From the NCBI GenBank assembly GCA_023386585.1, contig JAEWJM010000001.1, forward strand, positions 1 through 64,000: DNA of 64,000 bases. The letters are read 5' to 3'. Every line of letters begins with the position of its first letter. The stretch's first letter is position 1. This document shows positions 16,812-24,946 of the stretch, piece after piece. Origin of the DNA: Bacteroidota bacterium (GTDB taxonomy: Bacteria > Bacteroidota > Bacteroidia > Flavobacteriales > Flavobacteriaceae). Below the pieces are notes generated by a model, which saw only the letters and a program-made list of their open reading frames with translations, was not told the DNA's origin and searched no databases. Position numbers and translations under genes: made by a program.

Positions 16812-17336
16812 TTATTGCTGCCGGTGCAAATGCAACCTGAACAGAATAAGGCTTGGATCATCTTCGGCACTATTGCACACTTCCTCAAAACCTAATTTTT
16901 GAAGAAGCTTGACCGAGCGTTGATTGTCTCTGTGCGGCAGTCCTTCGATCACTTTTAGTTCCAGCGTTTCGAGTGCATAACCGATGACGGTCTTCACGGC
17001 TTCAGCCATAATTCCGCGATCTTGATAGTTGGGCAAAAGCTCATACCCGATTTCACATTTACTGGATTCTTCATTAAAGTCGAAAAGACAGATCGTACCC
17101 ATTAATTTGTCTTCACCAGTCTTTGTAATGGCCCAGTAATAAGCGGAATTCTCAACGATGCTGTTTATAAAATTAACCGCATCTTCCATTGTTATGGCGG
17201 GCTTCCTGTCAAGATATTTGTTTACTTCGACGTTCGAACGCAGTTCAAAAATTGCCTCAGCATCGTCTTTTGAAAGTTTTCGTAGGGTCAGCCTTTTTGA
17301 GGTGAGCACCGGAAAAATTGGACTGTTTTTATTCAT
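16812..17336 (-). CDS. GNAT acetyltransferase, RimJ/RimL type
   Basis: A 174-residue GNAT protein of the RimJ/RimL (Acetyltransf_3) group. It opens LTSKRLTLRKLSKDDAEAIFELR and continues with YWAITKTGEDKLMGTICL (beta4). The acetyl-CoA loop region is CEIGYELLPNYQDRGIMAEAVKTVIGYA, and HRDNQRSVKLLQKLGFEEV gives the Asn-rich beta5-alpha4 signature. These enzymes acetylate N-terminal amines of ribosomal proteins or small substrates. The neighbours give no hint of the target. Confidence 0.88.
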   Translation of the reverse strand: MNKNSPIFPVLTSKRLTLRKLSKDDAEAIFELRSNVEVNKYLDRKPAITMEDAVNFINSIVENSAYYWAITKTGEDKLMGTICLFDFNEESSKCEIGYELLPNYQDRGIMAEAVKTVIGYALETLELKVIEGLPHRDNQRSVKLLQKLGFEEVCNSAEDDPSLILFRLHLHRQQ

Positions 17337-17468
17337 ATATTTTATGGTTTTTTGCTCTTTTCAGACTCTCCGCTGAAAATTTTAAAGCATTTAGATTGGT
17401 GGTACAGCAGCATTATTATTCCAATTTATTAATTTTAATTTTAGCGCTCCTTGTTAAATATAAAAACT

Positions 17469-18059
17469 ATGAAAAAACTGTTTTTCATTGTCATGATATC
17501 CTATGGTATATGCGTGATAGCTCAAACACTTCAAGAGCCGATTAATTTAAATACTTACAAACAATACGAAATTCCAAATAACGTATATATAAAGGATTTA
17601 AATAACGCCTTCGCTCCGTACATAGGTGACTGGGAATCTGTTTTTGAAGGCAAAACGATCTTATTCAAAATTCAGAAATTGACCCATCTTGAACAATCAT
17701 TTCCGGATGGCAGTCACTATTATCAAGACATGCTAATTATAAAATATCGCGTGACGGACATAGCTAGTGGTGTGGTTCTGGCTTCAACATTAGAGCATTT
17801 AAATCCCAATACCGTATCCTTATCAAGTGTTGGGGTTGGAATAGATATAAATGACCTGATATTTCAATACTACGATGTAGAAAGATGTAATTTTTCGGCA
17901 TCAATTTCTCTGATAAGAAATGGAAACAATAGTAATCAATTGTTTTATAAATTTGAATCTAACGAAAATTTTATCGATCCAGATTGCCCGTTTTACAATC
18001 AAGGTGTAGTAAATCTCCCTGTTCCGAAAACCGATGTCGTATTTACTAGAGTTAATTAA
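17469..18059 (+). CDS. AT-rich secreted protein, DUF6705-like
   Basis: A 196-residue protein starting MKKLFFIVM with a signal peptide to about IAQTLQ. The segment VYIKDLNNAFAPYIGDWESVFEGKTILFKIQK resembles the opening of the DUF6705 family (D-L-N-N-x-x-x-x-[FY]-[IV]-G-x-W/Y). The rest is an antiparallel beta-type sequence with Cys at NCSF-like and DPDCPF positions. Function unknown. The gene is markedly richer in A and T than its neighbours, and it sits between an acetyltransferase and a repeat/tRNA region, consistent with recent acquisition (inference). Confidence 0.65.
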   Translation: MKKLFFIVMISYGICVIAQTLQEPINLNTYKQYEIPNNVYIKDLNNAFAPYIGDWESVFEGKTILFKIQKLTHLEQSFPDGSHYYQDMLIIKYRVTDIASGVVLASTLEHLNPNTVSLSSVGVGIDINDLIFQYYDVERCNFSASISLIRNGNNSNQLFYKFESNENFIDPDCPFYNQGVVNLPVPKTDVVFTRVN

Positions 18060-18194
18060 AGAATGTTCATCGATCACTATATTTTTGAGCTGAACTCCAG
18101 TATTACGAAGGCTTACTTTGAAATTTTAATCGACTTGTTGCACGTTCGTTGCACAAAAAAATAAAAACCCCAGGTATTACGTGGATGTATGTGA

Positions 18195-18375
18195 CCTGAT
18201 CGGGAGTCGCTGCGCGCTTCCCGCAAAGTTCCACTTAATACGAATCGGGATTGCGCTGCGCGCTTCCCAAAAAGCTCCGCTTAATACGAATCGGGATTGC
18301 GCTGCGCGCTTCCCAAAAAGCTCCGCTTAATACGCATGGGGATTGCGCTGCGCGCATCCCGCAAAGCTCCGCTTT
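18195..18375. repeat. 46-bp tandem repeat, about four copies
   Basis: Two identical 46-bp units occupy 18241-18286 and 18287-18332. A diverged copy precedes (18195-18240) and a shortened diverged copy follows (18333-18375). Each unit contains ATCGGGA or a variant and a GCGCTGCGCGC core flanked by GGGA and TCCC, so each can fold as a hairpin. The first copy begins with GTGACCTGATCGGGA (18191-18205), which matches 14 of 15 bases of the tRNA-Arg 3' end at 18445-18459. The remaining stretch 18060-18190 shows no gene. Confidence 0.85.
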
Positions 18376-18377
18376 GA

Positions 18378-18440
18378 AAGAAGTAAGGGTTAAAAAAAAT
18401 GCTCAAGTGAACTTGGCATTTTTTTTAACCCTTACTTCTT
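18378..18440 (-). terminator. 25-bp perfect inverted repeat downstream of tRNA-Arg
   Basis: Arms 18378-18402 and 18416-18440 are perfectly complementary over 25 bp, including (A)8/(T)8, around a 13-nt loop that itself nearly pairs. It starts five bases past the 3' end of the minus-strand tRNA, so it probably terminates that transcript. It is far longer than the other terminators in the window. Confidence 0.75.
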
Positions 18441-18445
18441 ATTCG

Positions 18446-18517
18446 TGACCTCATCGGGATTCGAACCCAAATCTTCAGAACCGGAATCTGAAATTCTATC
18501 CATTGAACTATGAGGCC
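18446..18517 (-). tRNA. tRNA-Arg (anticodon CCG)
   Basis: The minus strand folds as a full cloverleaf. Acceptor GGCCTCA pairs with TGAGGTC (one G-T wobble). The D arm contains AGTTCAATGGATAGAA. The anticodon stem TCAGA/TCTGA holds loop TTCCGGT with anticodon CCG, and the T arm is GGGTTCGAATCCC. The discriminator is A, and CCA is not encoded. The 5' end lies 10 nt past the stop of the YqeY-like gene, so it is probably co-transcribed with it. Confidence 0.93.
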
Positions 18518-18527
18518 GGTATATTTT

Positions 18528-18977
18528 CTAGCCCAGCAACTTCTTCACGATCGCAGAAATCGTTTTACCATCGGCTTTGCCGGCGAGCTGCGCTGATGCA
18601 AGTCCCATGACTTTGCCCATCGAAGCCATTCCTGACGCGCCGCTTTCCGAGATAATTTGCGAAACAACCGATTCGACCTCTGCTTCGCTGAGCTGAACAG
18701 GAAGAAATTTCTCAATGATTGCTGCCTGCTGGATTTCGGGATCGGCAAGATCCTGGCGGCCTTGTTCAATATAGATCGCAGCGCTGTCCTTGCGTTGCTT
18801 AACCAACCGCTGCAACAGTTTGATCTCGTCCGCCTCGGAGATTTCCTGGCTGGCACCGGTTTCAGTTTGCGCCAAAAGCAGCGCCGATTTTACCGCGCGC
18901 AGCGACTCAAGTGCGACAGTGTCTTTGGCACGCATTGCATTCTTGATTTCTTCGTTGATCTGTGTTTGTAAGCTCAT
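18528..18977 (-). CDS. GatB/YqeY domain protein
   Basis: A 149-residue protein starting MSLQTQINEEIKNAMRAKD. A longer reading to 19010 lacks family similarity. Features are the YqeY N-terminal helix bundle (TVALESLRAVKSALLLAQ, EADEIKLLQRLVKQRKDSAAIY) and the C-terminal tRNA-amidotransferase-tail-like subdomain (MGKVMGLASAQLAGKADGKTISAIVKKLL). The fold is shared with the tail of GatB, which binds tRNA. YqeY proteins are cytoplasmic and their precise function is unsettled. The adjacency to tRNA-Arg is notable but may be incidental. Confidence 0.92.
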   Translation of the reverse strand: MSLQTQINEEIKNAMRAKDTVALESLRAVKSALLLAQTETGASQEISEADEIKLLQRLVKQRKDSAAIYIEQGRQDLADPEIQQAAIIEKFLPVQLSEAEVESVVSQIISESGASGMASMGKVMGLASAQLAGKADGKTISAIVKKLLG

Positions 18978-19264
18978 TTTTCTGGTTCTTCGTAAACTAA
19001 AACTTCGCAAATAGCCCCGGTTGAAGCAAGTATCCTTTTTTCCTTAAAAAAGATACTGCGTAAAACGGGACGGAAGCCGATGCGAAATCGAATGTCGTGC
19101 TCCCATTGCCGTAAGCGCTTGCGAAGGTAAAAAAAATAACCCGAAAAATTTCGGTTTTCGGCGTACCGAATTTGCGCTGCCCGAATTTATTTCACTACAA
19201 GCCGGTAAAAATTGAGTCACTGTTCAACCCCAGGCGAATGAACTTACAACATACGATTGCACTC
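18978..19264. other. gene-free spacer between the dcw terminator and the YqeY-like gene
   Basis: No gene is supported. The one clear structure is a hairpin, AGTATC-c-TTTTTT / AAAAAA-GATACT at 19029-19057, about 50 nt upstream of the YqeY-like start and in its probable leader. Its role is unknown. Confidence 0.5.
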
Positions 19265-19295
19265 AAAAAAAAGCCCGGGAGTTGTGATTCCGGGC
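19265..19295 (-). terminator. terminator of the dcw cluster
   Basis: On the minus strand GCCCGG (19095-side complement, arms 19273-19278 and 19290-19295) closes a 11-nt loop and runs into eight T residues. It lies downstream of both ftsZ and the small ORF, so both share one transcript. Confidence 0.85.
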
Positions 19296-19318
19296 CGGAG
19301 GGTTATTATGTGGATTGA

Positions 19319-19402
19319 TTAGTCGACGTTGTCGTATTTGAGATTAAGAGGAGGAAGCCCAGCGGGTTTCAGGTATATGAGTTTTCGCTTACTCTTAACC
19401 AT
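19319..19402 (-). CDS. putative 27-residue small protein with an FtsZ-like tail
   Basis: This is too short for routine ORF calling. It has an ATG at 19400-19402, five bases past the ftsZ stop, and a TAA at 19319-19321, before the cluster terminator. The product begins MVKSKRKLIY, continues LKPAGLPPLNL and ends KYDNVD. The final DNVD-stop is identical to the FtsZ C-terminus (HDNVD-stop), while three of the four matching codons differ at the third base (gat/gac, aat/aac, gat/gac). The N-terminal part is basic. It could be a small partner that mimics the FtsZ tail, a relic of a duplicated ftsZ end, or chance. Expression is unproven. Confidence 0.4.
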   Translation of the reverse strand: MVKSKRKLIYLKPAGLPPLNLKYDNVD

Positions 19403-19407
19403 AAATG

Positions 19408-21384
19408 TTAATCGACATTATCGTGCAAAAACGAGTTGTTCGAGCGCAGCTGTAGATCGTCGTTGCTATCGGTTCCCAGTGACAACCTAGAGTTTTTAGA
19501 CACCGGCTGGTTTCCTGAAACATCTATTCCGCTTCTTTTGTACGCTGGCACTTTTTCGATCTCGTCGATTCGCGCGGTATTGTTGTGAAACTTGTAATTG
19601 AACTCTTTCAGCTTTTTCCTGCGTTCGTCTGCGCGGAATTTCAGCGTTTCTTCAATGGTCATTTCCATTGGCGAAACTTCTTCATAACCGGCTGCGAAAT
19701 TGGCCGCTTCCGTTTCCACTTTCTTTACGGTGATGTTCAACTCCGGCTGCACCGGCTCGGCAACTGCCTGAACTGCAGGTTTCGAATTGAGCAGGTCGTT
19801 TTCAATTTCCATGTATTCTTCAAGCGAATATTTGATGACGCCGCTTTCGCTGACTTCTGTCAACGGAACGAACTGAACCGGCTCATTCACCTTGATTTCC
19901 TTGGTTTCGTTTGAAAGCTCAAACAATATGCGATCTTCCTTTTTCGGTTCCGACTTCGGCAATTGAAGATCGAATGTCAGCGCTGCCTGCTCGGCTTTCT
20001 GAACGAATTCCGGCTCGCGGACTTTCATTTCCTTTGTTTTCGCGGTAATGAAAAGGTCGTCTGAAATATCGGTAATCGGTGAAACGATTTCAAAAGTAAC
20101 GTCGAGATTTTTGATGAACTCGGATGTTGGAACCAGGTCCATTTCAAAAACTGGCCTTGCCGGAGCAACTTCCTCGACTTTGAAAACTGGCGCTGCAGGT
20201 GCTTCTTCTTCGATCAGGTCAAAAACAATTTTTTCCTCTGAAGCGGTCTTTTCAACGTTTTTTACAGGCTCGCTTTCGGTAATTCCGAAATTGAATGCCG
20301 GGATTGGCTTCGATGGACTCAAATCGTGAACGATCTTCTGGTCGGCTTCAAGCGAGTGGATGATTTTCTTCGGCTCCGTATTTACGATTTCGCTCTGTTG
20401 TTCGATGTTGAACCCGGTTGCGATGATGGTAACTGCGATTGAATCCCCCAGTGAATCGTCCTCGCCCACACCCATGATGATGTTGGCATTGTGGCCGGCT
20501 TCTGCCTGGATGTGGTCGTTGATTTCTCCGATCTCGTCGATTGTGATTTCATTGGTTCCAGAAACGATGAGCAACAGTACGTTTTTGGCGCCTGAAATTT
20601 TATTGTCGTTCAAAAGCGGTGAATCGAGCGCAGAAACGATTGCTTCTTTTGCACGGTTTTCACCGATTGCAACTGCCGATCCCATGATTGCGGTTCCGCT
20701 GTTTGAAAGAACGGTCTTGGCATCTTTAAGGTCGATATTTTGCGTGTAGTGGTGCGTAATGACTTCGGCAATTCCGCGTGAAGCAGTGGCCAAAACTTCG
20801 TCTGCCTTTGAGAAGCCGGCTTTGAAGCCAAGATTTCCATAGACTTCGCGAAGTTTGTTGTTGTTGATTACGATGAGCGAGTCAACCTGCTTGCGGAGTT
20901 TTTCAACTCCGTTGATGGCCTGGTCCTGGCGCACTTTACCTTCAAATTGGAAAGGAATCGTGACAATACCCACAGTCAGTATGTCCCTTTCTTTGGCAAG
21001 TTGTGCAATGACAGGCGCCGCACCGGTTCCGGTTCCTCCGCCCATTCCGGCGGTAATGAAAACCATTTTGGTGTTGCTGTCAAGCATTTTTTCGATGTCG
21101 GAAATGCTTTCGATCGCCGATTGTTGTCCTACATCTGGATTTGCACCAGCTCCAAGTCCTTCGGTCAGGTTCACACCCAACTGGATTTTGTTGGGAACAG
21201 GGCTGTTTTGCAAGGCTTGGGAATCGGTGTTGCAGACGATAAAATCGACGCCCTTGATTCCCTGCTTGAACATGTGGTTGATCGCGTTGCTTCCGCCGCC
21301 GCCTACTCCGATAACTTTGATCACATTTGATTGGTTTTTAGGTAAATCAAATGAAATACTTCCAAATTCTGAGTTGCTCATCAT
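19408..21384 (-). CDS. ftsZ: cell division protein FtsZ
   Basis: A 658-residue tubulin-like GTPase that forms the division ring. The N-terminal GTPase domain (about 18-335) shows VIGVGGGGSNAINHM, the tubulin signature GGGTGTGAAP and the NNNKLREVYGN region. About 320 residues of Bacteroidota-style extension follow, rich in Glu, Pro and Val (EEEAPAAPVF, EPVQPELNI). A conserved-looking KVPAYKRSGID segment begins near residue 611 and probably serves as the FtsA-binding peptide. The last residues are NNSFLHDNVD. It is the final large gene of the dcw cluster, 107 nt after ftsA, a wider gap than most junctions. Confidence 0.98.
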   Translation of the reverse strand: MMSNSEFGSISFDLPKNQSNVIKVIGVGGGGSNAINHMFKQGIKGVDFIVCNTDSQALQNSPVPNKIQLGVNLTEGLGAGANPDVGQQSAIESISDIEKMLDSNTKMVFITAGMGGGTGTGAAPVIAQLAKERDILTVGIVTIPFQFEGKVRQDQAINGVEKLRKQVDSLIVINNNKLREVYGNLGFKAGFSKADEVLATASRGIAEVITHHYTQNIDLKDAKTVLSNSGTAIMGSAVAIGENRAKEAIVSALDSPLLNDNKISGAKNVLLLIVSGTNEITIDEIGEINDHIQAEAGHNANIIMGVGEDDSLGDSIAVTIIATGFNIEQQSEIVNTEPKKIIHSLEADQKIVHDLSPSKPIPAFNFGITESEPVKNVEKTASEEKIVFDLIEEEAPAAPVFKVEEVAPARPVFEMDLVPTSEFIKNLDVTFEIVSPITDISDDLFITAKTKEMKVREPEFVQKAEQAALTFDLQLPKSEPKKEDRILFELSNETKEIKVNEPVQFVPLTEVSESGVIKYSLEEYMEIENDLLNSKPAVQAVAEPVQPELNITVKKVETEAANFAAGYEEVSPMEMTIEETLKFRADERRKKLKEFNYKFHNNTARIDEIEKVPAYKRSGIDVSGNQPVSKNSRLSLGTDSNDDLQLRSNNSFLHDNVD

Positions 21385-21491
21385 AATTTATGGGTATTAA
21401 ATTTTTTATGCTTTTGTGTTTTGACTCTTGTTTTTAAATCTTTCGCATTTGCGAATTGCTGAAGCTTTTCCGCTTCCTCCTCTTCAATCAA

Positions 21492-22880
21492 TTATTCGGC
21501 GTTGTCAAGGAACTCCTTGATTTTATCGACGTATTTATCAAAAAAAGATTTCCTGATCTTTCCTTCGGTGGTTTCCGGTTCACGAGAGGATTGCGGAACC
21601 GATACTTCTTCAGGCTGCGACACTTCTGCAATTGGCGCTTCGTAGACTGGAACGGCGGGACGTGCCGGCGCTTGCGGAGCGGTAGCCATTTCCGGCTCGC
21701 GTTTCACTGCGCTTTGCGTATGGTTCCCGATGCTGTTCATCACCAACCCAACAGCAGTCGCATAAAGCGGCGATGATATTTCCTCATCGGAATTGCCAGC
21801 GAGGTGTTCGTTCGGGTAGCCGATCCGCGTATCCATTCCGGTGATGTATTCAACGAGTTGCTTGATGTGCTTCAGTTGTGCGCCGCCGCCTGTGAGGACG
21901 ATTCCCGCGATAAGCTTTTTTCTTGGGTCTTCATGACCGTAAGCCTTTATTTCAGAAAACACCTGCTCGACGATCTCAACTACACGCGCGTGGATGATCT
22001 TCGACAGGTTTTTGAGTGATATTTCTTTTGGTTCCCTGCCGCGAAGGCCCGGAATCGAAACGATTTCGTTGTCTTTGTTTTCGCCCGGCCATGCAGAGCC
22101 GAATTTTACCTTGAGCAATTCAGCCTGCTTTTCGATTATCGAACAGCCTTCCTTAATGTCGTCGGTAATTACGTTTCCACCGAAAGGAATAACGGCAGTG
22201 TGGCGAATGATGCCGTCTTTGAAAATGGCAAGATCGGTTGTTCCGCCGCCAATATCGATAAGCGCAACGCCGGCTTCTTTTTCTTCCTGGCTAAGTACTG
22301 CGTCGGATGAGGCTAGCGGCTCCAGCGTAAGTCCTGAAAGTTCTATTCCGGAACTTTGGATGCATCGACCGACATTCCTGATCGATGAGGCCTGTCCTAC
22401 GACAACGTGAAAACTCGACTCGAGTCTTCCGCCGTACATTCCAATCGGTTCCTTGATCTCAGATTGTCCGTCGATCTTGAATTCCTGCGGCAGGACGTGA
22501 ATGATTTCTTCGCCTGGAAGCATGGCCAGCTTGTTGACCTGGTCGATCAGCAACTGAATATCCTTTTCGCCAATTACTTCTTCGGGATTTGAACGGGAAA
22601 TGTAATCGCTATGTTGAATGCTGCGGATGTGTTGCCCCGCAATTCCAACCACAACGTCCTTGATTCGGTAACCGGAATCTGCTTCAGCTTCAGCTACGGC
22701 CTGCTGGATTGACTGGATTGTTTGGGTGATGTTGTTCACCACGCCACGGGCAACGCCAAGGCTTTTCGATTTCCCTACTCCGAGGATCTCAAGCTTGCCA
22801 TACTCGTTTTTCTTGCCGATCATCGCCACAATTTTCGTGGTTCCGATGTCCAATCCAACTGCAATGTTTTCTTTTTCCAT
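21492..22880 (-). CDS. ftsA: cell division protein FtsA
   Basis: A 462-residue actin-like protein that tethers FtsZ to the membrane. It opens ENIAVGLDIGTTKIVAMIGKK (phosphate 1), followed by the 1C domain and the phosphate 2 motif ALIDIGGGTTDLAIF. The adenosine segment is GIVLTGGGAQLKHIKQL. A linker rich in Pro and Ala leads to the C-terminal amphipathic helix FFDKYVDKIKEFLDNAE, expected to insert in the membrane. It lies 6 nt after ftsQ. Confidence 0.97.
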   Translation of the reverse strand: MEKENIAVGLDIGTTKIVAMIGKKNEYGKLEILGVGKSKSLGVARGVVNNITQTIQSIQQAVAEAEADSGYRIKDVVVGIAGQHIRSIQHSDYISRSNPEEVIGEKDIQLLIDQVNKLAMLPGEEIIHVLPQEFKIDGQSEIKEPIGMYGGRLESSFHVVVGQASSIRNVGRCIQSSGIELSGLTLEPLASSDAVLSQEEKEAGVALIDIGGGTTDLAIFKDGIIRHTAVIPFGGNVITDDIKEGCSIIEKQAELLKVKFGSAWPGENKDNEIVSIPGLRGREPKEISLKNLSKIIHARVVEIVEQVFSEIKAYGHEDPRKKLIAGIVLTGGGAQLKHIKQLVEYITGMDTRIGYPNEHLAGNSDEEISSPLYATAVGLVMNSIGNHTQSAVKREPEMATAPQAPARPAVPVYEAPIAEVSQPEEVSVPQSSREPETTEGKIRKSFFDKYVDKIKEFLDNAE

Positions 22881-22886
22881 ACCGTC

Positions 22887-23609
22887 TTATTTTGTACACA
22901 CCACCTGATTGGTAAACCGCAGGCTGACTTTTTTGTATTTTGTTATCGAGCTATCGGTGACAGCCTTTTGGAAAAACGCCTTGTAATTGCCGAATTTCCT
23001 TTCTATGTTGATCGCCTTTCCGAAATCGATCGAATAATTGTAATTCCGGTTTGCCATTACCATATTTCCCGAAGGCAGCGCATACACCCCGATGATATTT
23101 TTCGAAAGAAAATCATCGTTGTGGATAAGCGTAAAAACCTTCGCGATTTTCTTCCGGTTTTCTTCAGAAACATCTCCTGTCACCAGCGGAACGCGTGCTG
23201 TGAAAATATCTGATAGTGGCATTTCATTCCCCTTATAATCAATATAAAAGGATTCGTTTTCATTAAAGACTCTTGCTATGGGAGTTTTTTGTTTAACGAC
23301 TGCTTTCAGAACGCCATCTATGCTCACAAACACCTCTGATTTTTCTATCATTTCGTGTTTATTTAATGCCTTTTCCAGCCTGTTCAAATCTACTTTATCT
23401 TTACGAATGGCTACAGCGGCCGTATTTTTTTCTATTAACAATTTATTAACCATCTCACTGGTTACAAAAAGGTTGTCCTGATCCGTGAAAACGACAACCG
23501 ATTTTTTCAGATGCCTTTGTTCGTTGCGTTTTCCGGTAAAGGAATAAAGAAACGCGACGAGTCCAAGCATAAGCACCAAACGCACATTCGACCATTTAAA
23601 AACTTTCAT
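22887..23609 (-). CDS. ftsQ: cell division protein FtsQ
   Basis: A 240-residue bitopic membrane protein. One N-terminal helix (about residues 8-22, VRLVLMLGLVAFLYSF) is followed by an extracytoplasmic part with a POTRA-like segment (VFTDQDNLFVTSEMVNKLLIEKN to VEVSI) and an FtsQ beta domain (IARVFNENESFYIDYKGNEMPLSD). In the divisome it scaffolds FtsB/FtsL. The identification rests on position between murC (ATGA overlap) and ftsA (6 nt) together with topology, since FtsQ sequences diverge strongly in Bacteroidota. Confidence 0.88.
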   Translation of the reverse strand: MKVFKWSNVRLVLMLGLVAFLYSFTGKRNEQRHLKKSVVVFTDQDNLFVTSEMVNKLLIEKNTAAVAIRKDKVDLNRLEKALNKHEMIEKSEVFVSIDGVLKAVVKQKTPIARVFNENESFYIDYKGNEMPLSDIFTARVPLVTGDVSEENRKKIAKVFTLIHNDDFLSKNIIGVYALPSGNMVMANRNYNYSIDFGKAINIERKFGNYKAFFQKAVTDSSITKYKKVSLRFTNQVVCTK

Positions 23610-24946
23610 GATAATTCCTTTTTAATCTGTGGAACCAATTCACCTATATCGCCTGCGCCAATTGTAACCAGAATCCGCGCATTCGAAGCCAAGATGTTCT
23701 TAATCAGATCGTTTTTAGACACCAGCTTCACATTTGTGTTTGACATTTTATCCATCAACCATTGCGAGGTCACTCCTTCAATTGGCAGTTCGCGCGCCGG
23801 ATAAATATCAAGCAGGATAATTTCATCAAATTTGGAAAGGCTTTCCGCAAAACCATCCGCAAAATCGCGCGTCCGGCTAAAAAGATGCGGCTGAAAAACC
23901 GCGAGGACTTTATCGTTCGGATACAATTCGCTGACCGCTTGATGTACGGCGTTTATTTCGGTTGGATGATGGGCATAATCGTCGATGAAAACCCTTTTGT
24001 CCGTCCGGATCTGATAGGAAAACCGACGCCTGATCCCTTTGAACGACGCCAATGCTTTTGCAATATCTGATGTCTTAACCCCAAACTTTCTCGCCATCGC
24101 CAAGGCGGTCACCGCGTTGGTAAGATTGTGTTTTCCCGGCAGCGCAAACTTCAGGTTTGTTATGGTTTCAGATGGCGTTTTTACGTCAAACACATACGCA
24201 CCGTTCTCGATCCTGACATTTGTCGCCGCATAATCGGCTTCTTCGCCAACGGCAACGGTTTTTCCTTCGAGAGGCAATCCTTTCGCAATGAAAATCGATT
24301 CCTTATCTACAGTTTTCGAGGCGAATTCGGCAAACGAAGCTTCAATGGCGGCGGCATCACCGTAAATATCAAGATGGTCGGCATCCATTGAGGTCACACA
24401 CGAAATATCGGTATGAAGGTGAAGGAACGACCGGTCAAATTCGTCGGCTTCGACCACGGTTATCGATTTACCGGTTCCAATAAGGTTGCTGTTGTAATTT
24501 TCAACAATGCCACCCACGAATGCAGTAACATCGGCGCCGCTTTCAAACATAATATGGCCGAGAATGCTCGAGGTGGTTGTCTTGCCGTGCGTACCGGCAA
24601 CGGCGAAGCAGAAAGTGTCGTGCGTAATTATCCCGAGGACTTCAGCTCTTTTCATGACTTCGTAATCGCGTTCGAGCAGGAAATTCCACTCCGAATGCGT
24701 TTTCGGAATCGCCGGCGTGATGACAACCAATGTATCCTCTACATAAAAATCCTGCGGAATCATCGCAATTGAATCTTCAAAATGAATTTCGATTCCTTCA
24801 GCAACCAATTCGTCGGTAAGCGTTGACGGCGTTTTGTCGTAACCGGCCACATTTTTACCGATGTTGCGGAAATACCGTGCAAGGGCGCTCATTCCGATAC
24901 CGCCGATACCGATGAAATAGACGTTATTTATCTGATCGAGCTTCAT
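23606..24946 (-). CDS. murC: UDP-N-acetylmuramate--L-alanine ligase
   Basis: A 446-residue cytoplasmic Mur ligase adding L-Ala to UDP-MurNAc, the first peptide step of peptidoglycan synthesis. The N-terminal dinucleotide-like fold is [18 protein letters not shown], the ATP P-loop [13 protein letters not shown], the central region [29 protein letters not shown], and the C-terminal domain has [10 protein letters not shown] and FQPHLFSRT. It overlaps murG and ftsQ by ATGA (4 nt) on each side, showing tight coupling. Confidence 0.97.
   Translation of the reverse strand: MKLDQINNVYFIGIGGIGMSALARYFRNIGKNVAGYDKTPSTLTDELVAEGIEIHFEDSIAMIPQDFYVEDTLVVITPAIPKTHSEWNFLLERDYEVMKRAEVLGIITHDTFCFAVAGTHGKTTTSSILGHIMFESGADVTAFVGGIVENYNSNLIGTGKSITVVEADEFDRSFLHLHTDISCVTSMDADHLDIYGDAAAIEASFAEFASKTVDKESIFIAKGLPLEGKTVAVGEEADYAATNVRIENGAYVFDVKTPSETITNLKFALPGKHNLTNAVTALAMARKFGVKTSDIAKALASFKGIRRRFSYQIRTDKRVFIDDYAHHPTEINAVHQAVSELYPNDKVLAVFQPHLFSRTRDFADGFAESLSKFDEIILLDIYPARELPIEGVTSQWLMDKMSNTNVKLVSKNDLIKNILASNARILVTIGAGDIGELVPQIKKELS

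Noticed and set aside
18195..18375. 46-bp repeats as a CRISPR array
   Set aside because: The units are directly tandem with no unique spacers, and no cas genes are in the window.
18251..18448. 65-residue frame across the tandem repeat
   Set aside because: It is composed of the repeat units and the inverted repeat, with no start signals; a by-product of GC-rich repeats.
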